DNA of 64,000 nucleotides. Origin: an uncultured Christensenella sp. (GTDB lineage Bacteria > Bacillota > Clostridia > Christensenellales > Borkfalkiaceae). Numbering within the stretch: the stretch's first letter is position 1; each line of letters begins with the position of its first letter. This document shows positions 16,039-24,593 of this stretch, piece by piece. The stretch covers positions 557,384-621,383 of the forward strand of contig CAJUER010000001.1 of assembly GCA_910585705.1 (NCBI GenBank), given 5' to 3'. A program made the position numbers and the translations under genes. The notes beneath the pieces were generated by a model. The model was not told the DNA's origin. It made no database searches and was given only the letters and a program-made list of their open reading frames with translations.

Positions 16039-16431
16039 TTACTTTTCGATTTTATTAAGTAATTCATTGCTTAAGTCAACAATTTGTTTGCCGTACCTTT
16101 TTTTATTGCGTTTCAATATCACACAATAAACCGGATACGCAACAGCCATAAATGCCGCACCTATTATTCCTACCATTACTCCCCAAACAATAATGCCCCA
16201 TTCAAACACCATTGCCATTCCCAATCCAAAAACCAAAACACCAACAACTCCTGTTGCCGAGCCTATAATCATCGGCGGCTGGATTACCCGCTTATTTAAT
16301 TTACGCAACTTTTCCAGTTTATCTTCTTTCTCTTGTACCTGCTCATATTGCTTTTTTATGCTTTCTATCTCGCGCCTTTCATTTTCCGTCGGTGCGGAAT
16401 AAGTATAATCGAATCTATTTTCCTTGCTCAT
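16039..16431 (-). CDS. Two-helix membrane protein in the two-component operon
   Basis: 130 aa. A charged, coiled-coil-like N-terminus (about 15-50) precedes two transmembrane helices (about 55-77, 82-105) and a basic C-terminal tail homologous to the 15526-15894 protein. Its GGAGGG site lies inside the upstream membrane-protein gene, whose 3' end it overlaps by 17 bases, so the two are translationally linked. It is the last gene of the response regulator/kinase operon. Function unknown. Confidence 0.75.
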   Translation of the reverse strand: MSKENRFDYTYSAPTENERREIESIKKQYEQVQEKEDKLEKLRKLNKRVIQPPMIIGSATGVVGVLVFGLGMAMVFEWGIIVWGVMVGIIGAAFMAVAYPVYCVILKRNKKRYGKQIVDLSNELLNKIEK

Positions 16432-17362
16432 TTTCGTTCCCTCCTTTTATTAACTTTATTTGCTTATTTGCTCTTATTATAATAAACGCCGCCATTATAA
16501 TTATTACCGCGCACCCGATAAAGCCCACAATATATTTTACATAATTCATTGACGAAGTCGGATTATCAACACCGAAAGTTGAAAGCATTAAAACGGTAAG
16601 CGATATAACCGACATACATGCGTCGGCAAAATTCAAGCTTCGTAAAGACCGAATAACGGGATTGCTTGACCTGCGCGCTTTAACCAAGTTATAAATTGCC
16701 ATAGTTATCTTATAAAATGTATAAGCGGCGTTAATTATAGCAAGAATTTCACTACTTTGCACAGGACGCTCCGACAACATCATCTGCGTTACAGCGCCTA
16801 TCATGGCAAATTCAAGTAAAATTAGAAACGCTCCGCTTGCAAGATATATATGCCATTTGCTTTTTTCGTATTTTTCTTCGCTGTCTGAAAACTTTTCGGC
16901 ACACTTTTTATAAGCAAACAATATACCGCCGCGAAAGATTATAAGCACGAAATAATAAGCGGCTATCGTTCCGTACCAAAATAATCGAAAATGAATTGAA
17001 CTAACAAGATTTATCGTGGCGAACACTATCGTAATTCCGAACGATAAAAGCGCGAATACCGTCGTCTTTACGTCGTAGCTTTCAAATACCTTCGCCGCAA
17101 ATTTATTTGATTTTAACTTTTCGGTAATTATGCGCTTTATAAGCGGAACAAAAATTATGATGGTATAAACAGTATAGCATAGCGACGCCGCCGCAAAACC
17201 GTAAAAAATATAAGCAATAAAAATGTAGCTTGTGCCTTGACCGATAAAACTGAAAACAATTGCGCCCGCTATAAAAATTGCCGTAAAAATATACAACAGC
17301 AATAACGCCCACCCGTGCGGACGCTTTATCCAATCCCACAGCCTTTTGAACACAAACTTCAC
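16415..17362 (-). CDS. Polytopic membrane protein next to the sensor kinase
   Basis: 315 aa with about eight hydrophobic segments, a positively charged N-terminus (KRLWDWIKRPH) and a short basic C-terminal tail. I do not recognise a family. Its start overlaps the kinase stop as ATGA. The position directly after a histidine kinase suggests an accessory sensor, or the effector the system controls (inference). Confidence 0.7.
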   Translation of the reverse strand: MKFVFKRLWDWIKRPHGWALLLLYIFTAIFIAGAIVFSFIGQGTSYIFIAYIFYGFAAASLCYTVYTIIIFVPLIKRIITEKLKSNKFAAKVFESYDVKTTVFALLSFGITIVFATINLVSSIHFRLFWYGTIAAYYFVLIIFRGGILFAYKKCAEKFSDSEEKYEKSKWHIYLASGAFLILLEFAMIGAVTQMMLSERPVQSSEILAIINAAYTFYKITMAIYNLVKARRSSNPVIRSLRSLNFADACMSVISLTVLMLSTFGVDNPTSSMNYVKYIVGFIGCAVIIIMAAFIIIRANKQIKLIKGGNENEQGK

Positions 17363-18405
17363 TCCTTTGCTTGAAGCGTAACCGTAATGGTTGTCCCTTT
17401 GCCTAATTCGCTATTAAAGGCAATTGTTCCGCCGGTAATATCTATAACTTTCTTTACAAGCGCAAGTCCAAGCCCGTTTCCTTCTTGAGAGTGAGACGTA
17501 TCGCCCTGATAAAACTTTTCAAAAATATGCTTGCCCGTTTCCGCCGAAATGCCGCAACCCGTATCCGAAACCTTTACAACCGCTTGTCCGTGTTCCTTCT
17601 TTAACGATACGCTTATTTTCCCGCTTTGCGTAAACTTGACTGCATTTGAAAGTAAATTGTTCCAAACTATTTCAAGATACGACAGTGAAGATATTACATT
17701 CACATCTTCTTCAAAATCGCAATCCAACTCCAATCCCTTGCTTTCTATAAGTTCTTCAAAACCAAGCACAGTTTCCGAAAGCGCTTCGGTAAGATTTATT
17801 GTTTCATATTCAGGTTTAATTTCCTGATTTTCAAGTTTGTTCAATTTTAAAATATTGTTGATAAGCTCAGTAAGCCTTTTAGCCGCACTTACAAGCGTTT
17901 GCGCGTACTCCGCTCTCGTCTGTCCGTCAAGATTTTTATTTTGCAACGACGCGGCATAGTTCTGAATCACCGCAAGCGGTGTTTTAATTTCGTGCGAAAC
18001 GTTAGATATAAAGTCGATATGCAACACTTCAGTACGCGAAAGCTCTACCGCCATTTTGTTGAGATTTTCCATTATATAATCGAATTCATCGTAACGGCTG
18101 ATACGGTGCTTTATATCAAGCCGAACCGAAAAATCTCCCTTAGTTATTTTATCGGTTCCTTCGAGTATTTTTTGCACAGGTTTATCAACCAAAAACCATC
18201 TGCGGATAAAATCTATGATCGTACAGAGCGCCGCCAGCATAAAAATAGCTGCAAACATTACTCCCGCAATCACAGCTTTGTTTCCGTTGCTCGCTTTTTC
18301 TATGCCAACGTAAATCCATATTGCAACCGAAACGAACACCGAAACGGTAACAAAAAATATTAAAGCTCCCGACGCCATCGCGCTTATTTTTTTTCTTGTT
18401 TTCAT
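17359..18405 (-). CDS. Sensor histidine kinase
   Basis: 348 aa membrane kinase. Two transmembrane helices (about 8-32 and 44-66) with almost no external loop suggest sensing within the membrane. HAMP follows (about 68-120), then HisKA with HEIKTPLAVIQNY (phospho-acceptor His near 140) and HATPase_c with DTGCGI and GNGLGLALVK boxes. It phosphorylates the co-transcribed response regulator. Start and stop overlap both neighbours by four bases (ATGA). The intramembrane layout is typical of cell-envelope stress sensors in Firmicutes. Confidence 0.93.
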   Translation of the reverse strand: MKTRKKISAMASGALIFFVTVSVFVSVAIWIYVGIEKASNGNKAVIAGVMFAAIFMLAALCTIIDFIRRWFLVDKPVQKILEGTDKITKGDFSVRLDIKHRISRYDEFDYIMENLNKMAVELSRTEVLHIDFISNVSHEIKTPLAVIQNYAASLQNKNLDGQTRAEYAQTLVSAAKRLTELINNILKLNKLENQEIKPEYETINLTEALSETVLGFEELIESKGLELDCDFEEDVNVISSLSYLEIVWNNLLSNAVKFTQSGKISVSLKKEHGQAVVKVSDTGCGISAETGKHIFEKFYQGDTSHSQEGNGLGLALVKKVIDITGGTIAFNSELGKGTTITVTLQAKE

Positions 18406-19073
18406 TTAAGCACCGCCTTATATCCAAGCCCGTGAACGGTTACAATTTCAAAACCGTTGCAAACCGAAGTTTTTTCGCGTAGCTTTACGATATACACGTC
18501 TACCGTGCGCGAAGTTGCGGAGCTGTCATAATCCCAAAATTCGTCCATAAGTTGAGAACGGGTAAATGTCCTTTTTGGAAAAGACAGCAGTTTAAATAAA
18601 AGATCGAATTCTCTTACCGTCAGATTTAATTCTTCTCCGTCTACGTAAGCTGTGTGCTCGTCTTTATTCATACGCAGGTTTCCGACAACAAGCTCGCGGC
18701 TGCGTTCGATATTTGCCCTGCGAAGCAATGCTCCGACGCGAAGCATTAAAAGATCGCAATCAAACGGTTTTACAACGTAATCGTCTATGCCGATTTTGTA
18801 ACCGAGCTGTTTGGACGGCTTGTCGTCAAGCGCCGTCATAAACAGTATAGGAATTTGCTTGTCGCTTTCCCTGACTTTCGCCGCGAAAGCAAACCCGTCG
18901 AGTTCGGGCATCATAATGTCGCTTATGATTAAATCGAACGTCTCGCGCTCCATTGCGGCGAGCGCTTCTTTTCCGTTATAGCATGCTTTATACGCATATG
19001 CGTTGTCGCTTAGATACGAACACAACAACGCATTCAATGATTTATCATCCTCAACTATAAGAATTTTAACCAT
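18402..19073 (-). CDS. OmpR/PhoB family response regulator
   Basis: 223 aa. Receiver domain with acidic pocket (VEDD), phospho-acceptor Asp in IISDIMMPELDG, the switch Thr in FMTAL and Lys in VVKPFD. The C-terminal winged helix (about 130-222) has the family VREFDLLFKLLS and RTVDVYIVKLREK segments. GAGGAG lies ten bases before the ATG. First gene of the operon. A four-unit 11-bp repeat array in its promoter suggests autoregulation. Confidence 0.95.
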   Translation of the reverse strand: MVKILIVEDDKSLNALLCSYLSDNAYAYKACYNGKEALAAMERETFDLIISDIMMPELDGFAFAAKVRESDKQIPILFMTALDDKPSKQLGYKIGIDDYVVKPFDCDLLMLRVGALLRRANIERSRELVVGNLRMNKDEHTAYVDGEELNLTVREFDLLFKLLSFPKRTFTRSQLMDEFWDYDSSATSRTVDVYIVKLREKTSVCNGFEIVTVHGLGYKAVLK

Positions 19074-19115
19074 AACCGTTTTACTCCTCTTACCGTTTAA
19101 ATTTTAAAATACGCT

Positions 19116-19154
19116 TGTTTACAAATTACTAAAAAATTGTTAATGTTTTGTTAA
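19116..19154 (-). promoter_or_regulatory. Four-unit 11-bp direct-repeat operator upstream of the response regulator
   Basis: On the minus strand from 19154: TTAACA, TTAACA, TTAGTA and TAAACA, separated by exactly five bases each time (AAACA, ATTTT, ATTTG). This is a PhoP/OmpR-type half-site series 43 bases upstream of the ATG. Confidence 0.65.
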
Positions 19155-19202
19155 ATTCAGTTTATCATAGATAGTTGCCATTGTAAAATTAAACATGTTA
19201 AA

Positions 19203-19235
19203 TAAAAAAACAGAACTTCAATCAAAAGCTCTGTT
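19203..19235 (-). terminator. Terminator after the DUF5662 gene
   Basis: 10-bp stem (19209-19218, 19226-19235) with one G-U pair on the minus strand, 7-base loop, then T6. It separates the MBL-DUF5662 unit from the response regulator operon. Confidence 0.8.
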
Positions 19236-19263
19236 TTATTGACTGCAAATTTATAATATATTC

Positions 19264-19836
19264 TTATTTTTTATTAGGATCGCAAACCGCAGATACGATT
19301 TTATATTTTCGTTTCTTGTTTTCCTTTATAAACTTTCTTAGTTCTCCGAACATAAACTTTTCGCCGTGCTCTTTAAGCATAAGAAGAAAATAATTTAAAT
19401 CGGCATATGTTTCTGCATTCATTCCGTCTTTATTCGTGCGATTTATGAAATATTCGTAAGGAGCCGAATCTGTATATTTATCTTTCAGATAAATTTTGCT
19501 TGCCGCTATTCTGTCGCAAATCATTTCCGCAAAATACTTCGCAGGCATTTTTACGTTTACCCGTCTGCCGTCGGAATAATCGGTCCAATATTCGAAATGA
19601 TGTTTATTTCTGCCCTTGTGGTGCAACCAAGCCGCAGAATAACCGAAAATTTCCCTCTCTTTGACTTGCGGACTTCGGTAGCCCTGAAAATATTTTGCGC
19701 CGGACCAGAACTCTGAAAAACTGTATTTAGATAAATCATGACACAGACCCTGACAGATAAGTCCGCATTTGAAACAGTGCTTTCTTACAAGCCGCCTGTG
19801 CCGCGACACCGTTAAAAAGTGCTTTATTATGTGCAT
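19264..19836 (-). CDS. DUF5662 family protein
   Basis: 190 aa, soluble, rich in His, Tyr and Lys. The family-like segments CHDLSKYSFSEFW, WLHHKGRNKHHFEYW and MICDRIAAS contain conserved His/Asp residues that could bind metal, in an arrangement reminiscent of HD-type phosphohydrolases (inference). No function is established. It starts two bases after the MBL hydrolase stop, so the two are co-transcribed. Confidence 0.8.
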   Translation of the reverse strand: MHIIKHFLTVSRHRRLVRKHCFKCGLICQGLCHDLSKYSFSEFWSGAKYFQGYRSPQVKEREIFGYSAAWLHHKGRNKHHFEYWTDYSDGRRVNVKMPAKYFAEMICDRIAASKIYLKDKYTDSAPYEYFINRTNKDGMNAETYADLNYFLLMLKEHGEKFMFGELRKFIKENKKRKYKIVSAVCDPNKK

Positions 19837-19838
19837 AA

Positions 19839-20675
19839 CTAAATTTCCATTTCCAAACCGTCGTAAGCCGCAAAAACATTATATTTTCTTTCGATTTCCG
19901 ACAGATTCGCCCGCGTAGGATTGCAATTATGCGAAAAGTGCGTGACGACTATTTTCGTACTGCTGTCTATGATATTTCTGTCAAGCAGTTTGCGCTTCAT
20001 AATCATGCAGTCCTCTATTCCCATATGGCGCGAATTTTCGCCGCCAACCGCATTACCGAAAGTACAGTCAAAAGCAACGAGATTAACTCTTACTTTACTT
20101 TGGGCAAGGAAATCGAGCGCTGCGTCACTTACTCTGCCCGTGTCGTAAAAATGCAAATAGCTTTTAACGCCGTGTGAAACGCAATACAAAAGCGCGTCTT
20201 CTGTTTTGCCGTGATTTGCAGGTATAGTTGTAATTTCATATTCTCCGACGGTGAAAACCTGATAAGGCTTTATGACGTTCATTGAAACATGGGGCTTAAC
20301 CTCAGGCTTCATTTCGCGTGCGGTGCACTCGGCAAAAACTTTGCCGACTTCCGCATTGCCGTAAATTTCCAACACGTCCTCATCAAGCATAGCATACTTA
20401 TAGCCGCGCAAAATGAAGTCATGAGCATAGAAATGGTCCATATGCGAATGAGTAACAAGAAGATATTTCAGCTTCGACAGTAATACACCGTTTTTCAAAG
20501 AATGCGAATAAGCTTCGGGAGGAAAATCTATTGAAAGAACTTCGTCGATAAGCACCTGCGAACGAGTACGGTATTCCGCTTCGCCGAGTTTTCTTATATT
20601 TATGCAGTTTTCGCAGCCGCAGAACATTGCCGGCACACCTTCCGCCGCGCCTGTGCCTAAAAATCTGATTTTCAT
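19839..20675 (-). CDS. MBL-fold metallohydrolase (PhnP-like)
   Basis: 278 aa metallo-beta-lactamase-fold hydrolase. The metal site is visible as THSHMDH (HxHxDH, about residue 78), the later His in NHGKTED, and the terminal His in TH-F-SHNCN. The N-terminal FLGTGAAEGVP and the CGCENC pair resemble the PhnP/phosphodiesterase branch, which hydrolyses cyclic phosphate esters. The substrate is unknown. A hairpin lies immediately upstream of the start. Confidence 0.85.
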   Translation of the reverse strand: MKIRFLGTGAAEGVPAMFCGCENCINIRKLGEAEYRTRSQVLIDEVLSIDFPPEAYSHSLKNGVLLSKLKYLLVTHSHMDHFYAHDFILRGYKYAMLDEDVLEIYGNAEVGKVFAECTAREMKPEVKPHVSMNVIKPYQVFTVGEYEITTIPANHGKTEDALLYCVSHGVKSYLHFYDTGRVSDAALDFLAQSKVRVNLVAFDCTFGNAVGGENSRHMGIEDCMIMKRKLLDRNIIDSSTKIVVTHFSHNCNPTRANLSEIERKYNVFAAYDGLEMEI

Positions 20676-20680
20676 ATTTT

Positions 20681-20712
20681 AATAAGAACAGGGCGAATTT
20701 CGTCCGCCCTGT
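20681..20712 (-). terminator. Hairpin between dtd and the MBL gene (weak terminator/attenuator)
   Basis: Perfect 8-bp stem ACAGGGCG/CGCCCTGT (20688-20695, 20705-20712) with a 9-base loop. Its U-rich tail on the minus strand is short (TTCTTATT) and runs straight into the MBL start, so it may reduce rather than stop transcription from dtd. Confidence 0.55.
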
Positions 20713-20716
20713 CAAT

Positions 20717-21154
20717 TCATATTTCGTAAATAATTGTTACGGGTCCGTCATTGAACTGTTCGATTTTCATATCCGCGCCGAATACCCCCGTCTTCACAAC
20801 GCAACCGAGCCCGCGAAGAGTTTGAGCAGTAAGCTCATACAGCTTGTTCGCCCGTTCGGGCTGTTCTGCCAAAGTGAAACTCGGACGGTTGCCGTGCGAG
20901 CAATCGCCGTAAAGCGTAAACTGCGATATAAGCAGTATTTCACCCTTTACGTCAGCAACGGAAAGGTTCATTTTACCTGTCCCGTCTTCGAAAATGCGAA
21001 GTTTGGAAATTTTTTTCGCGACGGACTGAGCCGCAAGCTCGGAATCGCCAGCCTTTACGCCGAGAAACACGGCAAGACCGAAAGGAATTTCCGAAATCAA
21101 TTTGCCGTCGACGTATAATGCGGTGCGCTTAACGCGCTGGATAACCGCTTTCAT
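20717..21154 (-). CDS. dtd: D-aminoacyl-tRNA deacylase
   Basis: 145 aa proofreading enzyme that hydrolyses D-aminoacyl (and glycyl-tRNA-Ala) esters. The two active-site signatures SQFTLYGD and NDGPVTI are both present, and length is standard. It is last in the long rimP-to-dtd run, six bases after efp. Confidence 0.95.
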   Translation of the reverse strand: MKAVIQRVKRTALYVDGKLISEIPFGLAVFLGVKAGDSELAAQSVAKKISKLRIFEDGTGKMNLSVADVKGEILLISQFTLYGDCSHGNRPSFTLAEQPERANKLYELTAQTLRGLGCVVKTGVFGADMKIEQFNDGPVTIIYEI

Positions 21155-21160
21155 TTGCTA

Positions 21161-21736
21161 TTATTTGCCTACCCTCGACATATATTCGCCAGTACGGGTA
21201 TCTATACGGATGATTTCGCCCTCTTCCACAAACATAGGAACCTGAACGGTTGCACCCGTTTCCACAACGGCGTTCTTCATTGCGTTCGTTGCGGTGTTAC
21301 CCTTTACTCCGGGTTCGCACTCGGTAATTTTAAGCTCGACAAAGTTTTCGGGCTCAACGGAAAACGCAGTGCCTTTAAGGAATTTAATTGTAACGTTGTC
21401 GTTTTCCTTGATATATTTGAGGGCTTCCTCAACCTGGTCGAGGTTAAGCGTAATCATCTCAAACGAATCGGGGTCCATAAAGTAATAGAATTCGCCGTCG
21501 GTATACGAATAGCTCATCTTCTTGGTTTCAACCTGAGCTGTTTCGAGTTTTGCCGTAGGGTTAAAGGTTATGTCCGAAAGAACCTGTCCCGTAACTACGT
21601 TTTTAAGGGTAGTTCTTACGAACGCCGCGCCCTTGCCGGGTTTAACGTGCTGAAATTCGGTAACGGTATAAACGCCCTTGCCGTTGTACTCGAAAGTAGT
21701 ACCCTTTCTTATATCGCCTGCTAAAATCGATGCCAT
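21161..21736 (-). CDS. efp: Elongation factor P
   Basis: 191 aa, three beta-barrel domains. EF-P enters the ribosomal E site and relieves stalling at polyproline. The domain I loop that carries the modified residue reads HVKPGKGAAFVRT, with a Lys at the tip. The C-terminal domain has the conserved RIDTRTGEYMSRV. AAGGAG lies upstream of the ATG. Confidence 0.96.
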   Translation of the reverse strand: MASILAGDIRKGTTFEYNGKGVYTVTEFQHVKPGKGAAFVRTTLKNVVTGQVLSDITFNPTAKLETAQVETKKMSYSYTDGEFYYFMDPDSFEMITLNLDQVEEALKYIKENDNVTIKFLKGTAFSVEPENFVELKITECEPGVKGNTATNAMKNAVVETGATVQVPMFVEEGEIIRIDTRTGEYMSRVGK

Positions 21737-21767
21737 AAAAATATATCTCCTTGTTAATTAAACAAAT

Positions 21768-22814
21768 TTATAAAATAGTCAGTTTTTTATCCGAATCCGT
21801 AAGACTTAAAACCCTGCCGTCTTTCAGAGTTACGGTGTCTTCGATTCTTATACCGTATTCGCCTTCGAAATAAACTCCGGGCTCGTCGGAAAACACCATA
21901 TCGTTCAAAAGCGTGTCCGAACTTTTAGGTGACAGTCGGGGAAATTCGTGTATGTTTATCCCTATGCCGTGACCCAATGAATGAGTAAAGTATTTATCGA
22001 GTCCGTGCTTTTTAAGACAGTTGCGCGCAATCGCGTCAGCTTCCGCGCCGCTCATATTGCAGGTAATCTTATCCTTTGCAAGCATGTGCGCTTCAAGTAC
22101 TTTCAAATACGCTTCTTTAAATTCGTTATGCTTTTTATCGTCGCCGAACAGCATCGTGCGCGTGCAGTCTGAACAGTATCCTTTGAACTTACAGCCGAAG
22201 TCAATCAAAACCACGTCGCCGAATTTGAGTTTGCTCAACCCGGTTTCATGATGAGGCACACTTGAATTTTTGCCGAATGCAACAATCGTATCGAAGCTCG
22301 TTCCGCTTGCGCCAAACTTACGCATTTCGTATTCGAGAAGAGCCGCGACTTCGTTCTCGCTCATCCCTTCCTTTATTTTACCTTTAAGCGACGTAAACGC
22401 GTCGTCGGCAATTTTACATGCCTTCTCTATAAGGTCGAGTTCATAGCTCTGTTTTACGGACATCGCTTGGGTAAAAGCGGGTAAGCTGTCCACGATTTTA
22501 AGCCCTGCCGAATTCAGTTTTTCGTAATCACAGTAAAGCGTTCTGCCCAACGGCACAGCAACTTCTTTATAGCCCTTTAACAGTTCTTCAATGCTCCCAG
22601 TAAATTGCTTAACGCAAATATCGGTATCTTTCAGAAAAGCAGAAGCGCCCTCAACGTATCTGGAATCGGTGTAAAACACCGTTCCGTTTGCATCCGATAA
22701 AACATATCCGTACGAACTTGAAAAACCAGTAAGATATTTTCGTAAATCTTCCGCTTCGGTTAAAACGGCTTCCGCGCCTATTAATTTGTAAATCTTTGTC
22801 GCATTTGTCTGCAT
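21768..22814 (-). CDS. M24 family Xaa-Pro aminopeptidase
   Basis: 348 aa from the ATG at 22814; a longer in-frame start at 22856 would overlap the upstream gene and lacks a ribosome site, whereas AAAGG precedes 22814. N-terminal creatinase-like domain, then the pita-bread catalytic domain with metal ligands in IDFGCKFKGYCSDCTR (two Asp), GHGIGINIHE (His), and EPGVYFEGEYGIRIED (two Glu). It removes N-terminal residues preceding proline in the cytoplasm; pairing with efp is common in Firmicutes. Confidence 0.93.
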   Translation of the reverse strand: MQTNATKIYKLIGAEAVLTEAEDLRKYLTGFSSSYGYVLSDANGTVFYTDSRYVEGASAFLKDTDICVKQFTGSIEELLKGYKEVAVPLGRTLYCDYEKLNSAGLKIVDSLPAFTQAMSVKQSYELDLIEKACKIADDAFTSLKGKIKEGMSENEVAALLEYEMRKFGASGTSFDTIVAFGKNSSVPHHETGLSKLKFGDVVLIDFGCKFKGYCSDCTRTMLFGDDKKHNEFKEAYLKVLEAHMLAKDKITCNMSGAEADAIARNCLKKHGLDKYFTHSLGHGIGINIHEFPRLSPKSSDTLLNDMVFSDEPGVYFEGEYGIRIEDTVTLKDGRVLSLTDSDKKLTIL

Positions 22815-22845
22815 AACCACGACCTTTATTTTACCAAATTCTGCG

Positions 22846-23697
22846 TTAAATGTCAATTTTTCCGTATATGCGTTTCATTTCCGTTGCGTCTTCCGCCTGA
22901 GTTCCAGCCGACTCGCTTACTATATACGGTTCAAGCTTCAGCTCTTTCAATGCAACCGCAAGCGGTTCGAATTCCGGTCCGTAAACGGTATCCTCAAAAG
23001 TCAAATGCTTTATTTCGCCTTTCCCGCCGTACATTATTTTTGAAAAATGCACATGAAAATTTTTGACGCGTTCATATCCCAATTCCGCAATCATAAATTC
23101 GAGACGCGATTTATAGTCTGCGACGGTCTTCAAACTGCCGCCTTCCCTTGCGTTGATATGCCCGAAATCGATTGCAGGGACATAGATTTTATCTATTTTA
23201 CAGAAACTTACTACTTCATCCAAAGTGCCGATTTGTGCGATTTTGCCCATAGTTTCGGGACAGAAATACAAATCTTCATAGCCGTTCAGATAAATGTAAT
23301 CTCTTAAAGTTTTAAGCCTGTCCGCCGTGCGGTTCACGGCTTCACTGCGTGTTGCCTTACCCTGTGCGGCAGGATGAAAAACCACGCGCTTGCCGCCGAA
23401 CAGCTTCAAATATTTCGCGCTGTCTAAAACGTAGCCGAATGATTTTTGCGCGGCTTCATCTGCGGGGTTTGCAAAATTTATGAAATACGGTGCGTGAACG
23501 CTCATTTCCACGCCGCATTCCTTGAATGCTTCGCCTATTGTTACGGCTTTACCTTCCGAAAGCAGAATTCCCCTGCCAAAAGAATATTCATAACAATCCA
23601 AGCCGAGCCCTTTAACATACTGCGCGGCTTCTTCCGTATGTTTATAGCCTGCGGCATAAAAGCTTGCGCCGTTGCCGCTCGGACCGAATTTTATCAT
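22846..23697 (-). CDS. TIM-barrel endonuclease IV-like protein
   Basis: 283 aa AP-endonuclease-2/xylose-isomerase-type barrel. The characteristic metal ligands appear in order: SVHAPYFIN, VFHPAA, PETMGK, DFGHINA, FHVHFS and a late SES/Glu region. This is the layout of Nfo-type endonuclease IV, although the sequence is divergent, so DNA repair activity is probable but not certain. Its ATG overlaps the ribF stop by four bases. Confidence 0.8.
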   Translation of the reverse strand: MIKFGPSGNGASFYAAGYKHTEEAAQYVKGLGLDCYEYSFGRGILLSEGKAVTIGEAFKECGVEMSVHAPYFINFANPADEAAQKSFGYVLDSAKYLKLFGGKRVVFHPAAQGKATRSEAVNRTADRLKTLRDYIYLNGYEDLYFCPETMGKIAQIGTLDEVVSFCKIDKIYVPAIDFGHINAREGGSLKTVADYKSRLEFMIAELGYERVKNFHVHFSKIMYGGKGEIKHLTFEDTVYGPEFEPLAVALKELKLEPYIVSESAGTQAEDATEMKRIYGKIDI

Positions 23698-24593
23698 ACT
23701 TTAAGTCTTGCCCGTTTCAAATCTTCTTTAAGCTGAGCAGTAAGCTCGGTTGCGGTTTCGAACTTCTGCGTATCTCTTATAAACTCTATAAATTCAAGAG
23801 TTACCGCTCTGCCGTAAAGCGAACCCGTGAACCCGTCAATATAAGCTTCGAGCACGACCTTTTCTTCATTGAATGTAGGTCTTCCACCGTAATTAGCTAT
23901 ACCAACAAGCTCCTCTTCGCCGACAAGACACTTAACTTTGTAAACGCCTTTCTTGACTTCTATCTTATCGACGGGATAACGCATATTTACAGTAGGGAAG
24001 CCGACAACTTTTTTGCCGCGATTTGCGCCTTCAATAACTATTCCGGTTACGGAATAATTTCTGCCGAGCAACGCGTTAGCTTTAACGATATTTCCCTGAT
24101 CTATGCAATTTTTAATAAGCGTAGTGCTTACCTTTTCGCCGACGTAAGTCACGTCTTTTACGGGCATATACCATACACCGTTTTCTTCGTCTTCCGCATA
24201 GTTTTTCAAAAGCGTCGATTTTCCCTTTGCGCCTTCGCCAAAGCGAAAATCTCTGCCGCTCATAAAGCCTTTTACGTTAAGTTTTTCGTCAAGGCTGTCG
24301 ATAAACGCCTGCGGAGAAATCTTTTTAAATTCATCCGTAAAATCTATCAAAAGAACGAATTTAACGTTAAAGGGTTCAAGGAACTTTAACCTTTCTTCGA
24401 AGGTGTAAACCTGTCTTCCGCCCTTTCCTTCTTTAAACATCATTACGCCCAAATCAAGACCGTTGATTTTTGCCTGCAACTTTGCTTTTTTCAAAAGCTC
24501 GCAATGCCCGATGTGCAGCGCATCAAAGCAACCCATAACAAGCAAGCTGGGGAATTCGTACTCGTCCTCGTTGTACCTGATGATCTCTAACAT
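23694..24593 (-). CDS. ribF: Bifunctional riboflavin kinase/FAD synthetase
   Basis: 299 aa. The N-terminal nucleotidyltransferase domain has GCFDALHIGH (canonical GxFDGxHxGH, here Ala for Gly) and the SGRDFRFG segment. The C-terminal kinase domain has GFPTVNMRYP and the late VLEAYIDGF region. It makes FMN and then FAD. It overlaps truB by seven bases and the barrel protein by four. Confidence 0.95.
   Translation of the reverse strand: MLEIIRYNEDEYEFPSLLVMGCFDALHIGHCELLKKAKLQAKINGLDLGVMMFKEGKGGRQVYTFEERLKFLEPFNVKFVLLIDFTDEFKKISPQAFIDSLDEKLNVKGFMSGRDFRFGEGAKGKSTLLKNYAEDEENGVWYMPVKDVTYVGEKVSTTLIKNCIDQGNIVKANALLGRNYSVTGIVIEGANRGKKVVGFPTVNMRYPVDKIEVKKGVYKVKCLVGEEELVGIANYGGRPTFNEEKVVLEAYIDGFTGSLYGRAVTLEFIEFIRDTQKFETATELTAQLKEDLKRARLKV

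Noticed and set aside
23664..24389. Plus-strand frame of 241 codons opposite ribF
   Set aside because: Antisense shadow; ribF is complete with all motifs on the other strand.
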